64,000 nucleotides of DNA from Streptomyces sp. L2 (GCF_004124325.1 NZ_QBDT01000001.1:7502001-7566000), one strand, 5' to 3'. Counted from the first letter of the stretch, positions 33,302-42,927 are shown. The notes: a model not told the origin generated them from the letters alone. Made by a program: numbers and translations.

Positions 33302-35044
33302 ATGGACATTCTCCTCGTCGCGAGCGCGTTCAACAGCCTCTCCCAGCGGATCTACGCCGAACTGACCGACCAGGGCCACCGGGTGGACGTCGTCCTCGCC
33401 ACCCACGGCGCCGACCCGGTCCGCGCCGCCGTCCGTGAACACCGGCCGGAACTGATCGTCGCGCCGATGCTGAAGACCGCCGTGCCCGAGGACGTCTGGC
33501 GGGAGCACACCTGCCTGATCGTGCACCCGGGACCGGCCGGCGACCGCGGCCCCTCCTCGCTCGACTGGGCCGTCGCCGAGCAGGCCACGCACTGGGGCGT
33601 GACGGTGCTCCAGGCCGAGGCGGGCATGGACGCGGGGGACATCTGGGCGTCCGAGCCGTTCGCCGTGGCGGCCGTCGGCAAGAGCGACCTGTACCGCAAC
33701 GAGGCGTCCGACGCCGCCGCGAAGGCCGTCCTGGAGGCGGTACGGCGCTACGCCGACGGCTCCCACAAGCCCCGCCCGCAGACCGCGGACTCCGTGCACG
33801 TGGTGTGGCGGGACTTCTTCCGCCAGGAGCGCCGCCGCATCGACTGGGAGCGCGACACCACCGACACCGTCGTGCGCAAACTCCGCGGCGCCGACTCCCA
33901 GCCGGGGATCCGCGACGAGGTCCTCGGCCGGGAGATGTTCCTGCACGGCGGTCACCCCGAGGACGAACTGCGCGGCCGCCCCGGGGAACTCCTCGCCACC
34001 CGGAACGGGGCGGTCTGCCGGGCCACCCGCGACGGCGCAGTATGGATCCCCGAACTGCGCCCCCGCAAGAACTCCGGCGACCCGGCACCGTTCCGCCGCC
34101 CCGCCGCGTCCGTCCTCGCCTCCCTCGTCGACGACGGCGAGAACGGCGAGCACAGCGAGCACGGCGGCCTCGGCCTGCCGGAATCCCGCGTGCCCCTCGA
34201 ACTGCCCCCCGGCCGCCGCACCTGGAGCGACATCCGCTACCGGCAGTCCGGCACCACCGGCTTCCTGACCTTCTCCTTCCCCGGCGGCGCCATGAGCACC
34301 GACCAGTGCCGCCGCCTGCTCGCCGCCTACGAGTACGCCCTCACCCGCCCCACCTCGGTCCTGGTCCTCGGCGCGGCCCGCGACTTCTTCTCCAACGGCA
34401 TCCACCTCAACGTCATCGAGGCCGCCGCCGACCCCGCCGAGGAGTCCTGGACGAACCTCAACGCCATGGACGACCTCGTCGAGGCCGTGCTGCGCACCAC
34501 CGACCGGCTGGTCGTGGCCGCGCTCGCCGGCAACGCGGCCGCCGGCGGCGCCATGCTCGCCCTCGCCGCGGACGAGGTGTGGAGCCGCACGGGCACCGTC
34601 CTCAACCCGCACTACCGGCGGATGGGCCTGTACGGCTCCGAGTTCTGGACGTACTCGCTGCCGCGTCGCGTCGGCGCGGACACGGCCCGCCGGCTCACCA
34701 CCGAGGCCCTGCCGGTGAGCGCGGCCACCGCCGGACACCTGGGCCTGGCGGACCGGCTCGTGCCCGCCGCCCCGGGGGACTTCGCCGCAGAGGTCGAACA
34801 CCTGGCCGACGCCCTCGCCGCCGACCCGGACCTTCCCCGCCGGATCGCCGTCAAGGCCGCGGCCCGCCGCTCCGACGAGGAGGTACGGCCGCTCGCCGAG
34901 TACCGGCGCGACGAACTCGCCCGCATGCACGCCATCTTCTTCGACCCCGAGGCGCCCTACCACGCCCTGCGCTCCGCGTTCGTCCGCAAGACGCCGGCCG
35001 GATCCGTACGGCCCCTGGCACCGGCCGGCGGAGACCCGCGTTGA
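33302..35044 (+). CDS. hypX: Hydrogenase maturation protein HypX (HoxX), formyl-CoA to CO
   Basis: 580-aa two-domain enzyme. Residues 1-260 are a formyltransferase-like N-domain (LLVASAFNSLSQRIYAEL, IVHPGPAGDRGPSSLDW), which moves a formyl group from formyl-tetrahydrofolate to CoA. Residues 300-560 are a crotonase-like domain (FTFSFPGGAMSTDQC, ARDFFSNGIHLNVIEA, ALAGNAAAGGAMLALAADE) that decarbonylates formyl-CoA to CO. The CO becomes a ligand of the NiFe site under aerobic conditions. It opens the plus-strand maturation arm and its stop overlaps the protease gene (TTGA). Its presence fits an O2-exposed hydrogenase. Confidence 0.92.
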   Translation: MDILLVASAFNSLSQRIYAELTDQGHRVDVVLATHGADPVRAAVREHRPELIVAPMLKTAVPEDVWREHTCLIVHPGPAGDRGPSSLDWAVAEQATHWGVTVLQAEAGMDAGDIWASEPFAVAAVGKSDLYRNEASDAAAKAVLEAVRRYADGSHKPRPQTADSVHVVWRDFFRQERRRIDWERDTTDTVVRKLRGADSQPGIRDEVLGREMFLHGGHPEDELRGRPGELLATRNGAVCRATRDGAVWIPELRPRKNSGDPAPFRRPAASVLASLVDDGENGEHSEHGGLGLPESRVPLELPPGRRTWSDIRYRQSGTTGFLTFSFPGGAMSTDQCRRLLAAYEYALTRPTSVLVLGAARDFFSNGIHLNVIEAAADPAEESWTNLNAMDDLVEAVLRTTDRLVVAALAGNAAAGGAMLALAADEVWSRTGTVLNPHYRRMGLYGSEFWTYSLPRRVGADTARRLTTEALPVSAATAGHLGLADRLVPAAPGDFAAEVEHLADALAADPDLPRRIAVKAAARRSDEEVRPLAEYRRDELARMHAIFFDPEAPYHALRSAFVRKTPAGSVRPLAPAGGDPR

Positions 35045-35631
35045 CCCGCTCGCAGGGGCGGCTGCTGGTCGCGGGCGTCGGCAACATCTTCCTCGGGGAC
35101 GACGCGTTCGGCCCCGAGGTGATCCGCGCCCTCGACCGGCGCCCGCTCCCGCCCGAGGTGCTCGTCCGGGACTACGGCATCCGCGGCATGGACCTCGCCT
35201 ACGCCCTGCTGGGCGGCTGCGCCACCGCCGTCCTGGTCGACGCCGCCCCGCGCGGACACCGTCCCGGCACCCTGTCCCTGATCGAGGCGGAACCCCCCGA
35301 CGGCACGGTGGTGCCCGAGGCGCACGGCATGGACCCGGAGAAGGTCCTCGCGCTCGCCACCCACCTCGGCGACGAGCCGCTGCCCCGGGTCCTCGTCCTC
35401 GCCTGCGAACCCGAGGCGCTGCCCCGGGGCGACCAGGACATCCTCCCCGGGCTCACCGCGACCGTCCGGGAAGCCGTCGACGGGGCCGTGGAGGCGCTGC
35501 ACCTGCTGGTCCCGGCGCTGCTGGCCGACCCGGCCGCGCCCGCGCCGCCGTTGGGCCGCCCGATGGAATCAGGGCCCCCGCCCACGGCAGCGCTGCGGGG
35601 CCCGGCGTCCGGCGGACCCGAAGATCGGTGA
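35041..35631 (+). CDS. Hydrogenase maturation protease (HupD/HyaD type)
   Basis: 196-aa endopeptidase. The N-terminus RLLVAGVGNIFLGDDAFGPEV has the GxGN-x3-GDD motif with the first metal-binding acidic residue. GIRGMDLAYALLGG and VLVDAAPRG supply the second, and VVPEAHGMDPEKVLAL holds the conserved His region. It removes the C-terminal tail of the large subunit after metal insertion; the large subunit in this locus does have such a tail. The TTG start overlaps the hypX stop. The last 40 residues are Pro-rich and variable. Confidence 0.9.
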   Translation: MTRSQGRLLVAGVGNIFLGDDAFGPEVIRALDRRPLPPEVLVRDYGIRGMDLAYALLGGCATAVLVDAAPRGHRPGTLSLIEAEPPDGTVVPEAHGMDPEKVLALATHLGDEPLPRVLVLACEPEALPRGDQDILPGLTATVREAVDGAVEALHLLVPALLADPAAPAPPLGRPMESGPPPTAALRGPASGGPEDR

Positions 35632-35704
35632 GGACCCCGGGCCGTGGACGCCACGGCCCGGGACCCGCGCCCGTTCTCGCGCCCGACCCCGAGGAGCAGC
35701 GCCC

Positions 35705-36502
35705 ATGTGCCGGTCCGACGTCACCCGAGCCGTCCTGGCGAAGAACGACGACCTGGCCGCGCGGCTGCGCGGCGAACTGACCGGGCGGGGCGTCACCGTG
35801 GTGAACCTGCTGTCCAGCCCCGGCAGCGGCAAGACCGAGCTCCTCGGCCGGGTCCTGGCCCGGGCGGGGGAGCGCGGGGTCCCGGTGGCCGCGCTCACCG
35901 CCGACCTGGCGACCGAGAACGACGCCGTCCGGCTGGCCCGTTCGGGAGCACCGGTCCAGCAGGTCCTCACCGACGGGCTCTGCCACCTGGAGGCCCGTCA
36001 GGTCCGCGCCCGCCTGGACGGCTGGCTCCCGGACGACACCGCCGTGCTGTTCGTCGAGAACGTCGGCAACCTCGTCTGCCCCGCGTCGTACGACCTCGGC
36101 GAGACCCTGCGGATCGTCCTCATGGCCGTCACCGAGGGCGAGGACAAGCCGCTGAAGTACCCGACGGCGTTCGGCTCCGCCCACCTCGTCGTGATCACCA
36201 AGACCGACCTGGCCGGCCCGGCCGGCTTCGACGAGGCCGCCTTCCGGGCGCACGTCGAGCGGGTCAACCCGGGCGTGGAGGTCGTACGGTCCTGCGCCCG
36301 CACCGGCGACGGTGTCGACACCCTCCTCGAACACGCCCTCGCCGCCCGCACCGGCACCCCGGCCCACCACCCCCCACTCGCCCCGCACCCGCACAGCCAC
36401 GACCACTCGGGCACCTCACACGATCACGGCGCCCCGCACGACCACGGCCACGACCACGCGGGCGCCCCGCAGGGCCACGGCCACCACGCCACCGTCTCGT
36501 GA
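35705..36502 (+). CDS. hypB: Hydrogenase nickel-incorporation GTPase HypB with C-terminal His tail
   Basis: 265-aa SIMIBI GTPase. G1 is LLSSPGSGKTELLGRV (P-loop residues about 38-44), DLATENDA and GHNLVCPA-type NVGNLVCPASYDLGE follow, and the guanine motif is VVITKTDLAG. HypB delivers Ni with HypA. The N-terminus is short (MCRSDVTRAV) with a single Cys and lacks the usual His-rich stretch; instead the last 45 residues carry about 15 His in PHPHSHDHSG, SHDHGAPHDHGHDH and GHGHH. The nickel-storage segment has thus moved to the C-terminus. The stop overlaps hypF (GTGA). Confidence 0.92.
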   Translation: MCRSDVTRAVLAKNDDLAARLRGELTGRGVTVVNLLSSPGSGKTELLGRVLARAGERGVPVAALTADLATENDAVRLARSGAPVQQVLTDGLCHLEARQVRARLDGWLPDDTAVLFVENVGNLVCPASYDLGETLRIVLMAVTEGEDKPLKYPTAFGSAHLVVITKTDLAGPAGFDEAAFRAHVERVNPGVEVVRSCARTGDGVDTLLEHALAARTGTPAHHPPLAPHPHSHDHSGTSHDHGAPHDHGHDHAGAPQGHGHHATVS

Positions 36503-38877
36503 CGGCCCCCGTCACCGGCCGGCTCCGCCGGCGGGTCGCCGTGCGCGGCACCGTGCAGGGCGTCGGCTTCCGGCCCTACGTGCACCGGCTGGCCGTCGAT
36601 CTCGCGCTCGCCGGATTCGTCGGCAACACCGCGAACGGCGTCCTCATCGAGGTGGAGGGCCCGGCCGACGACGTCGAGCGGTTCTGCGCGCTGCTGCCCG
36701 AGCAGGCACCCCCGCTGGCCTCGGTCACCGACGTGGGCTGGGAGGACCTGCCCGCCACCGGCACCGCCGACCCGTTCACCATCCGCTCCACCGACCGCTC
36801 CACGGGCCGCACCCAGCTCCCGCCCGACACCGCGACCTGCGCCGACTGCCTTCGCGAACTGGCGGACCCGGCCGACCGCCGCCACCGCCACCCCTTCCTC
36901 ACCTGCACCCACTGCGGGCCCCGCTTCACCATCGCCACCGCGATGCCCTACGACCGCTCGGCCACCACCATGGCCGGCTTCCCGATGTGCCCGGCCTGCG
37001 CGAAGGAGTACGGCGATCCCGGCGACCGGCGCTTCCACGCCCAGCCCGTCGCCTGCCCCGACTGCGGCCCCCGGCTGAGCCTGATCCCGGCCGACGGCAC
37101 CGGCGTACGGCCCGCCCGGGACGCCGAAGCCCTGGCCCGCGCCCGCGAACTCCTCGCCGCCGGACGGATCGTCGCCGTCAAGGGCGTCGGCGGCTACCAC
37201 CTGGCCTGCGACGCCTCCGACCCGCGCGCCGTGGCCGCTCTGCGCGACCGCAAGGAACGCGGCGGCAAGGCCTTCGCCGTGATGTGCGCCGACCTCGCCA
37301 CCACCGAACGGATCGCGGTCGTCTCCGCCGCCGAACGGGCCGAACTCACCAGCGCCCGGCGCCCCATCGTGCTGCTGCGCCGCCGCACCCCCGCCGACGG
37401 CCTCCACCTCGCCGACCAGGTGTGCCCGGGCAGTCCGCACGTCGGCGTGATGCTGCCGTACACCCCCGTCCACACCCTGCTGTTCGGGCTGCCCGGCGAC
37501 CCGCCCGGCCCCCGGGCGCTGGTCATGACCAGCGGCAACCGCTCCGGCGAGCCCATCGTCACCGACGACGAGGAGGCCCTGACCCGGCTCGGCGGACTGG
37601 CCGACGCCTGGCTCGCCCACGACCGGCCCATCGCCTCCCCCTGCGATGACTCCCTGCTGCGGGTCCGCGCCGACGGCACCGCACAGGTGCTGCGCCGCTC
37701 GCGCGGGTACGTCCCCCGACCCCTGACCCTGCCCGTGCCGGTGCGCCCCGCGCTCGCGGTCGGCGGCGACCTGAAGAACGTGCCCTGCCTGGGGGAGGGC
37801 GAACTCGCCTGGTTCGGCCCGCACATCGGGGACATGGGCGACCTGGCCACCCTCGAAGCCGCCCGGCGCGCCGAGGACCGGCTCACCCGGCTCACCGGCG
37901 TCACACCCCGCCTGGTGGCCGGCGACCGGCACCCCGGCTACCACTCCACCGGCTGGGCGCGCCGCCGCGCCTCCGAACTGCCCGGCGGAACACCCAGGCT
38001 GGTCCAGCACCACCACGCCCACATCGCCTCCGCGATGGCCGAGCACGGCCTCGACGGCACCACACGCGTCATCGGCGTCGCCTTCGACGGCACCGGCTAC
38101 GGCGACGACGGCACCGTCTGGGGCGGCGAAGTCCTGCTCGCCGACTACACCGGCTACCGGCGCTTCGCCCGGCTCAGCCCCGCCCCGCTGCCCGGCGGGG
38201 ACGCGGGCGTCGCCAACCCCCGCCGGCTCGCCCTGGCCCGGCTGTGGGCGGCCGGACTGCCCTGGGACCCGCACCTGCCCAGCGTCACCGCCTGCACCGA
38301 AGCCGAACGCGCCCTACTCGCCCGCCAGTTGGAGCGGAACCTGGCCTGTGTGCCGACCTCCAGCATGGGCCGCCTCTTCGACGCCGTGTCCTCCCTCGTC
38401 GGCGTGTGCCACCGGGCCGGCTACGAGGCGCAGGCGGCGATGGAGCTGGAGGCGGCGGCCACGGGGGCCCGGGACGCGGACGCGCGGGCATACCCCTTCG
38501 ACTGCGTACCCGGCCGGGGCACCCTGGCGAACGGCTGGGACATCGACCCGGCGCCCCTCCTCCAAGCGCTCCTCGCCGACCGGCGCCGGGGCACCCCCGC
38601 CCCCGTCCTCGCCGCCCGCTTCCACCGGGGCGTGGCAGGCGCCGTCGCCGAGATCTGCGGGCACGCGCGTGCGGCCACCGGCCTGACGACCGTGGCCCTC
38701 ACCGGCGGAGTCTTCGCAAACAGCCTGCTGGAGGAGATGAGCGCCACCCGGCTCGCCGCGGACGGCTTCACCGTCCTGAGGCACGGCGAGGTCCCGCCGA
38801 ACGACGGCGGGCTGGCGCTCGGACAGCTCATGGTCGCGGCCACCGGCGGACCAGCAACCCACCACGAGACGGAGTGA
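36499..38877 (+). CDS. hypF: Carbamoyltransferase HypF
   Basis: 792-aa enzyme for the cyanide ligand pathway. In order: an acylphosphatase domain (VRGTVQGVGFRPYVHRLA, residues about 12-90), two zinc-finger-like CxxC pairs (ATCADCLREL, CTHCGPRF, CPACAKEYG, CPDCGPRL), a YrdC-like ATP/carbamoyl domain (VAVKGVGGYHLACDASDPRA, VMTSGNRSGEPI) and a Kae1-like end (HHHAHIASAMAEHGL, VIGVAFDGTGYGDDGTVWGG, ALTGGVFAN). Length is normal for HypF. It transfers carbamoyl to HypE. The GTG start overlaps hypB and hypC begins 3 bp after its stop, so the genes are tightly coupled. Confidence 0.95.
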   Translation: MTAPVTGRLRRRVAVRGTVQGVGFRPYVHRLAVDLALAGFVGNTANGVLIEVEGPADDVERFCALLPEQAPPLASVTDVGWEDLPATGTADPFTIRSTDRSTGRTQLPPDTATCADCLRELADPADRRHRHPFLTCTHCGPRFTIATAMPYDRSATTMAGFPMCPACAKEYGDPGDRRFHAQPVACPDCGPRLSLIPADGTGVRPARDAEALARARELLAAGRIVAVKGVGGYHLACDASDPRAVAALRDRKERGGKAFAVMCADLATTERIAVVSAAERAELTSARRPIVLLRRRTPADGLHLADQVCPGSPHVGVMLPYTPVHTLLFGLPGDPPGPRALVMTSGNRSGEPIVTDDEEALTRLGGLADAWLAHDRPIASPCDDSLLRVRADGTAQVLRRSRGYVPRPLTLPVPVRPALAVGGDLKNVPCLGEGELAWFGPHIGDMGDLATLEAARRAEDRLTRLTGVTPRLVAGDRHPGYHSTGWARRRASELPGGTPRLVQHHHAHIASAMAEHGLDGTTRVIGVAFDGTGYGDDGTVWGGEVLLADYTGYRRFARLSPAPLPGGDAGVANPRRLALARLWAAGLPWDPHLPSVTACTEAERALLARQLERNLACVPTSSMGRLFDAVSSLVGVCHRAGYEAQAAMELEAAATGARDADARAYPFDCVPGRGTLANGWDIDPAPLLQALLADRRRGTPAPVLAARFHRGVAGAVAEICGHARAATGLTTVALTGGVFANSLLEEMSATRLAADGFTVLRHGEVPPNDGGLALGQLMVAATGGPATHHETE

Positions 38878-38880
38878 CCC

Positions 38881-39216
38881 ATGTGTCTGGCAGTGCCCGG
38901 CAAGGTCGTCGCCATCGACGAGGACGCCGACCCCCGCACCGGGCTGGTCGACTTCGGCGGCGTCAGCAAACAGGCGTGCCTGGAATACCTGCCCGATGTG
39001 CGGGTGGGGGAGTACGTCATCGTCCACGTCGGCTTCGCCCTGCAACGCCTGGACGAGGAGTCGGCCCGGGCGTCCCTGCAGCTCTTCGAGCAACTGGGGC
39101 TCCTGGAGGAGGAGTTCGGCGACGCCTGGCAGCAGGCGGCACAGCAGGCCGGGAGCGGCGCCCCGCACGCCCCCGTGGCCGCGGAGCGCGGGGAGAGCGG
39201 AGTTGAGATCCGGTGA
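38881..39216 (+). CDS. hypC: Hydrogenase assembly chaperone HypC
   Basis: 111-aa HypC/HybG-type chaperone. It begins [10 protein letters not shown], with the essential Cys2 that holds the Fe(CN)2CO unit with HypD, then [16 protein letters not shown] and [18 protein letters not shown], the family core. The C-terminal 25 residues are an extra Ala/Gly-rich tail beyond the usual 80-90 aa. It overlaps hypD by 4 bp (GTGA). Confidence 0.95.
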   Translation: MCLAVPGKVVAIDEDADPRTGLVDFGGVSKQACLEYLPDVRVGEYVIVHVGFALQRLDEESARASLQLFEQLGLLEEEFGDAWQQAAQQAGSGAPHAPVAAERGESGVEIR

Positions 39217-40355
39217 AGTACATCGACGAGTTCAACGACCCCGGCCTGGCCCGGCGGCTGCTGGACGAGATCCGCGCCACGGTCACCCGGCCGTGGGCGC
39301 TGATGGAGGTCTGCGGCGGCCAGACGCACTCCATCATCCGGCACGGCATCGACCAGCTGCTGCCCGAGGAAGTGGAGTTGATCCACGGACCGGGCTGTCC
39401 GGTGTGCGTCACCCCGCTCGACGTCATCGACAAGGCCCTGGAGATCGCCGCACGCCCCGACGTGATCTTCTGCTCCTTCGGTGACATGCTGCGCGTGCCC
39501 GGCACCGACCGGGACCTCTTCCGCGTCAAGGGCGAGGGCGGCGACGTACGCGTCGTGTACTCCCCGCTCGACGCCCTCGACCTGGCCCGCAAGAACCCGG
39601 ACCGGCAGGTCGTGTTCTTCGCGATCGGCTTCGAGACGACCGCCCCGGCCAACGCCATGGCCGTCCACCAGGCCCGCCGGCTCGGCCTGGACAACTTCAG
39701 CCTGCTGGTCTCCCACGTCCGGGTCCCCCCGGCGATCGAGGCCATCATGACCGCGCCCAGCTGCCGGGTGCAGGGCTTCCTCGCCGCCGGGCACGTGTGC
39801 AGCGTGATGGGCACCGCCGAGTACCCGGAGCTGGCCGCCGAGCACCGGGTGCCGATCGTCGTGACCGGCTTCGAGCCGCTGGACATCCTCGAAGGCATCC
39901 GGCGCGCCGTCCACCAGCTGGAGCGCGGCGAGCACCGGGTGGACAACGCCTACCCGCGCGCCGTCTGCGACCAGGGCAACCCGGCGGCGCTGCGCATGCT
40001 GGAGGAGGTGTTCGAGGTCGCCGACCGCAACTGGCGGGGCATTGGCCCGATCCCGGCCAGCGGCTGGCGGCTCAGCGACGCCTACCGCGCCTACGACGCC
40101 GAACACCGCTTCGACGTCGCCGGGATCCGCACGGAGGAACCCGCCGTGTGCCGGGCCGGTGAGGTCCTGCAGGGTCTGATCAAGCCGACCGAGTGCGAGG
40201 CGTTCGGCAAGGCCTGCACCCCGCGCACCCCGCTCGGCGCCACCATGGTCTCCAGCGAGGGCGCCTGCGCCGCCTACTACCTGTACCGCCGGATGAACAG
40301 CCCGGCCCCCCAGGGATCCCGCGTCCCGCAGGAGGAGATGAACCCCGTTGGCTGA
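39213..40355 (+). CDS. hypD: Hydrogenase formation protein HypD
   Basis: 380-aa iron-sulfur scaffold. Conserved segments are [63 protein letters not shown] and the C-terminal Cys region [17 protein letters not shown] and [20 protein letters not shown], where the [4Fe-4S] ligands lie. HypD and HypC assemble the Fe(CN)2CO unit. GTG start overlaps hypC, and the end overlaps hypE by 8 bp. Confidence 0.95.
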   Translation: MKYIDEFNDPGLARRLLDEIRATVTRPWALMEVCGGQTHSIIRHGIDQLLPEEVELIHGPGCPVCVTPLDVIDKALEIAARPDVIFCSFGDMLRVPGTDRDLFRVKGEGGDVRVVYSPLDALDLARKNPDRQVVFFAIGFETTAPANAMAVHQARRLGLDNFSLLVSHVRVPPAIEAIMTAPSCRVQGFLAAGHVCSVMGTAEYPELAAEHRVPIVVTGFEPLDILEGIRRAVHQLERGEHRVDNAYPRAVCDQGNPAALRMLEEVFEVADRNWRGIGPIPASGWRLSDAYRAYDAEHRFDVAGIRTEEPAVCRAGEVLQGLIKPTECEAFGKACTPRTPLGATMVSSEGACAAYYLYRRMNSPAPQGSRVPQEEMNPVG

Positions 40356-41469
40356 CCTCGCCACCCCCACGACCGCCACCCCCGTGACGGCCACCCCCGC
40401 GACCGCCGTGCCCGACACGGCCGTCGACCCCACGAACTGGACCTGCCCGGCCCCCCTGCGCGACCAGCCCGTCGTCGTGATGGGCCACGGCGGAGGCGGC
40501 GCCCTGTCCGCCGAACTCGTCGACCAGGTCTTCGCCCCCGCCTATGGCAACCCCACCCTCGCCGGACTCGCCGACTCCGCCGTCCTGGACCTGGCCGGCG
40601 CCCGGCTCGCCTTCTCCACCGACTCCTACGTCGTACGGCCGCTGTTCTTCCCCGGCGGCAGCCTGGGCGACCTCGCGGTCAACGGCACCGTCAACGACCT
40701 CGCGATGAGCGGGGCCCGGCCCGCCTACCTCTCCACCGCGTTCATCCTGGAGGAGGGCGTCGAGATCGCCCTCGTCGAACGCGTCGCCCGCGCCCTCGGC
40801 ACGGCGGCCACCGCGGCCGGCGTCACCGTCGCCACCGGTGACACCAAGGTGGTCGAGTCCGGCCACGGCGACGGCGTGTACGTCACCACCGCCGGCGTCG
40901 GCGTCGTCCCCGACGGCGTCGACATCCGCCCGCAGCGGGCCCGGCCCGGCGACGCCGTCATCGTGAGCGGGCCCATCGGGCTGCACGGCGTGGCCATCAT
41001 GAGCGTCCGCGAGGGCCTGGAGTTCGACGTGGAGATCGCCTCCGACACCGCGCCCCTGGCCGGACTGGTCGCCACCATGCTGGAGGTCACCCCGGACATC
41101 CACGTCCTGCGCGACCCCACCCGGGGCGGGCTGGCGGCCTCCCTGAACGAGATCGCCCGCGCCTCCGGCACCGGCGTCCGGCTCAACGAGCGCGCCATCC
41201 CGGTGCCCGAGGAGGTCGCCAACGCCTGCGGCTTCCTCGGCCTGGACCCGCTGTACGTCGCCAACGAGGGCCGGCTCGTCGCCTTCGTCCCGCCCGAGCA
41301 GGCCGAGGCCGTGCTGGCGGCGATGCACACCCACCCGCACGGCACCGGCGCGGTGGTTGTCGGCCGGTGCGTGGAGGACCACCCGGGCATGGTCGTCGTC
41401 GCCACCGGCCTCGGCGGCACCCGCGTGGTGGACCTGCCGCTGGGGGAGCAACTGCCCCGCATCTGCTGA
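40348..41469 (+). CDS. hypE: Hydrogenase expression/formation protein HypE
   Basis: 373-aa PurM/AIR-synthase-like enzyme that dehydrates S-carbamoyl to thiocyanate. The core starts [20 protein letters not shown] with [10 protein letters not shown], and has [30 protein letters not shown] and [18 protein letters not shown]. The C-terminal end is LGEQLPRIC with the essential terminal Cys. From the TTG at 40348 the first 30 residues are a Thr/Pro/Ala repeat not typical of HypE, so translation might start later. It ends the plus-strand arm, just before a bidirectional terminator. Confidence 0.95.
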   Translation: MADLATPTTATPVTATPATAVPDTAVDPTNWTCPAPLRDQPVVVMGHGGGGALSAELVDQVFAPAYGNPTLAGLADSAVLDLAGARLAFSTDSYVVRPLFFPGGSLGDLAVNGTVNDLAMSGARPAYLSTAFILEEGVEIALVERVARALGTAATAAGVTVATGDTKVVESGHGDGVYVTTAGVGVVPDGVDIRPQRARPGDAVIVSGPIGLHGVAIMSVREGLEFDVEIASDTAPLAGLVATMLEVTPDIHVLRDPTRGGLAASLNEIARASGTGVRLNERAIPVPEEVANACGFLGLDPLYVANEGRLVAFVPPEQAEAVLAAMHTHPHGTGAVVVGRCVEDHPGMVVVATGLGGTRVVDLPLGEQLPRIC

Positions 41470-41488
41470 CCTCTGGTGCGCACGGAAG

Positions 41489-41515
41489 CCGGCCCCGCCC
41501 TCAGGGCGGGGCCGG
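41489..41515. terminator. Bidirectional terminator between hypE and hypA
   Basis: A perfect 13-bp inverted repeat CCGGCCCCGCCCT / AGGGCGGGGCCGG around a single C lies in the 50-bp gap between the convergent hypE and hypA stops. It would close both arms of the hydrogenase locus. Confidence 0.85.
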
Positions 41516-41519
41516 CCCG

Positions 41520-41873
41520 TCATGCTCGGGCGGCCGCCTCGACGCCGGTGATCTCCAGCTCCCGGCCGCTGCGCAGATCCCGCGACGGCCGGTCGCACGC
41601 CGGGCACCAGAAGAACGGCGGCATGCCCACCGCGAACTCCTCGGCGCAACGGTCGCACCAGGCCAGCGCGGGCACCTGCTCGACGACCAGGCAGGCCGCC
41701 GCGAGCGCGGTGCCGTCGCGGACCACCTCGAAGGCGAACCGCAGCGCGTCGGGCACCACCCCGGACAGCTCACCGACCCGGACGGTCACCGACGACACGT
41801 CGCCGGTCCCGTCCGCGCGGGCCATCTCCCCGGCCTGCTCCACGATGGCGCTCGCGATCGACACCTCGTGCAC
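41520..41873 (-). CDS. hypA: Hydrogenase nickel metallochaperone HypA
   Basis: 117-aa protein. The N-terminus MHEVSIASAIVEQAGEMA contains the Met-His nickel site, VTVRVGELSGVVPDALRFAF is the middle signature, and a zinc ribbon has two CxxC pairs (AWCDRCAEEF and FWCPACDRPS). HypA works with HypB in Ni insertion. It is the last gene of the minus arm, separated from hypB, which lies in the plus arm. Confidence 0.95.
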   Translation of the reverse strand: MHEVSIASAIVEQAGEMARADGTGDVSSVTVRVGELSGVVPDALRFAFEVVRDGTALAAACLVVEQVPALAWCDRCAEEFAVGMPPFFWCPACDRPSRDLRSGRELEITGVEAAARA

Positions 41874-41880
41874 GGCCGGC

Positions 41881-42093
41881 TCAGGGATAGCGGCGGGCCG
41901 CGCGCAGCCCCCCGGTCAGCCGGTAGATCTTCAGCTCCCGGGTGATACCGGGGAGTTCCTTCACGAACAGGGCCACCCCCAGGCAGCCCAGCACCACGGC
42001 CTGCGCGGCGAGCACCTGGCGTCCGGACACGCGGCGTGCCGCTCTCCCGCGTCGTCGGAGGAACTTCGTCACGATCATTTCCTGCCCTCTCAT
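41881..42093 (-). CDS. Small single-helix membrane protein of the hydrogenase operon
   Basis: 70-aa protein with a very basic N-terminus (KFLRRRGRAARRVSG), one hydrophobic helix (VLAAQAVVLGCLGVALFVKE) and a basic tail ending RAARRYP. The ATG at 42093 overlaps the stop of the upstream small gene (ATGA); a second start at 42078 with AGGAA directly before it is possible. It lies 7 bp before hypA. As a membrane anchor or assembly aid it could tether the otherwise soluble hydrogenase; that role is inference. Confidence 0.75.
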   Translation of the reverse strand: MRGQEMIVTKFLRRRGRAARRVSGRQVLAAQAVVLGCLGVALFVKELPGITRELKIYRLTGGLRAARRYP

Positions 42094-42296
42094 CCCGGCG
42101 AGATGTTCGGCATGGCCTTCAGCAGGGCGTCATGCCGCTTCCAGTGGATCCCCGTGGAACGGCGCGCGTCGGAGGTGCCGTCCTCGTGGTGCCCGGGCTG
42201 ATCGCCGTACGGGCCCTTGTTGCCCTGGTGCAGTCCGCGCACATGGGTGGGCGTGTCGGGCCTGGCCTCGGCCTGGCCCACTCGGATGCTCCCCAT
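42090..42296 (-). CDS. Small hydrophilic protein of the hydrogenase operon
   Basis: 68-aa His/Gly/Asp-rich protein: MGSIRVGQAEARPDTPTH, then LHQGNKGPYGDQPGHHEDG and a C-terminal IHWKRHDALLKAMPNISPG. AAGGAG lies 6-7 bases before the ATG, and the stop overlaps the next start (ATGA), so this tiny gene is almost certainly translated. Several His and acidic residues could bind metal, but no known motif is seen. I do not recognise the family; it is conserved in place by its coupling within the hydrogenase arm. Confidence 0.7.
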   Translation of the reverse strand: MGSIRVGQAEARPDTPTHVRGLHQGNKGPYGDQPGHHEDGTSDARRSTGIHWKRHDALLKAMPNISPG

Positions 42297-42330
42297 GGTG
42301 CTCTCCTTCCTGGTGTCCCCGAGGCCGGTG

Positions 42331-42927
42331 TCACGACCGCTCGGTGAGCGCCGTGAAGAACTCCTCGACGGCCGGCCAGACCCGGCCGCCGCCGGACAGG
42401 CCCCGCCACTCCCGGCGGACGAGGGCGACCATCCGGTAGCAGTCGTCGACGGGGACGATCCAGTGCTCGTCGAGGCCCCGCACGGTGTTCACGAGCAGCG
42501 CCTCCACATCAAGTGTCACCGAGGCGAGCGGCGGACACCTCTCGGCGAGCCGCCGCCAGGCGGCCGCGTCCACCTCCCAGCGCATGGCCCCGGCCGGGCT
42601 CGGCCCCTGCGCGGTGACCGTGCCGTCGGAGCGGGGCACGAAGAACACCAGCCCGACGGGCACGCCCAGCAGACCGGTGTCGACCGGTGGCAGCCTGACC
42701 CGGCGGCGCGGGACGAGCTTGTAGCGCCCCTCGCCCGCCCCTCCGTCGGCGAACAGCACCGAGCACGGGCGGCACACGCACCTGACCTCGGCGACCGCCG
42801 TCTCCAGCAGGTGCGGATGTTCCCCGGCCACCGGTGCGGCGCACAGCTCGCACACCTCGGCCGCGGCCGCCGCCGACTGCTCGGCGGCGGAGCGGATGAC
42901 CCGGGCCAGCGCCCCGCCGGACGTCAC
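42331..42927 (-). CDS. DUF5947 family protein, hydrogenase-associated
   Basis: 198-aa protein of the DUF5947 type found in actinobacterial hydrogenase loci. It has a rubredoxin-like or zinc-ribbon-like Cys arrangement near the N-terminus (EVCELCAAP, then VRCVCRPCSVLFADGG), followed by GRYKLVPRRRV and a C-terminal VWPAVEEFFTAL. The four Cys could bind Fe or Zn and carry electrons. The GTG start overlaps the stop of the NifU-like gene (GTGA). Function is not established. Confidence 0.75.
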   Translation of the reverse strand: MTSGGALARVIRSAAEQSAAAAAEVCELCAAPVAGEHPHLLETAVAEVRCVCRPCSVLFADGGAGEGRYKLVPRRRVRLPPVDTGLLGVPVGLVFFVPRSDGTVTAQGPSPAGAMRWEVDAAAWRRLAERCPPLASVTLDVEALLVNTVRGLDEHWIVPVDDCYRMVALVRREWRGLSGGGRVWPAVEEFFTALTERS

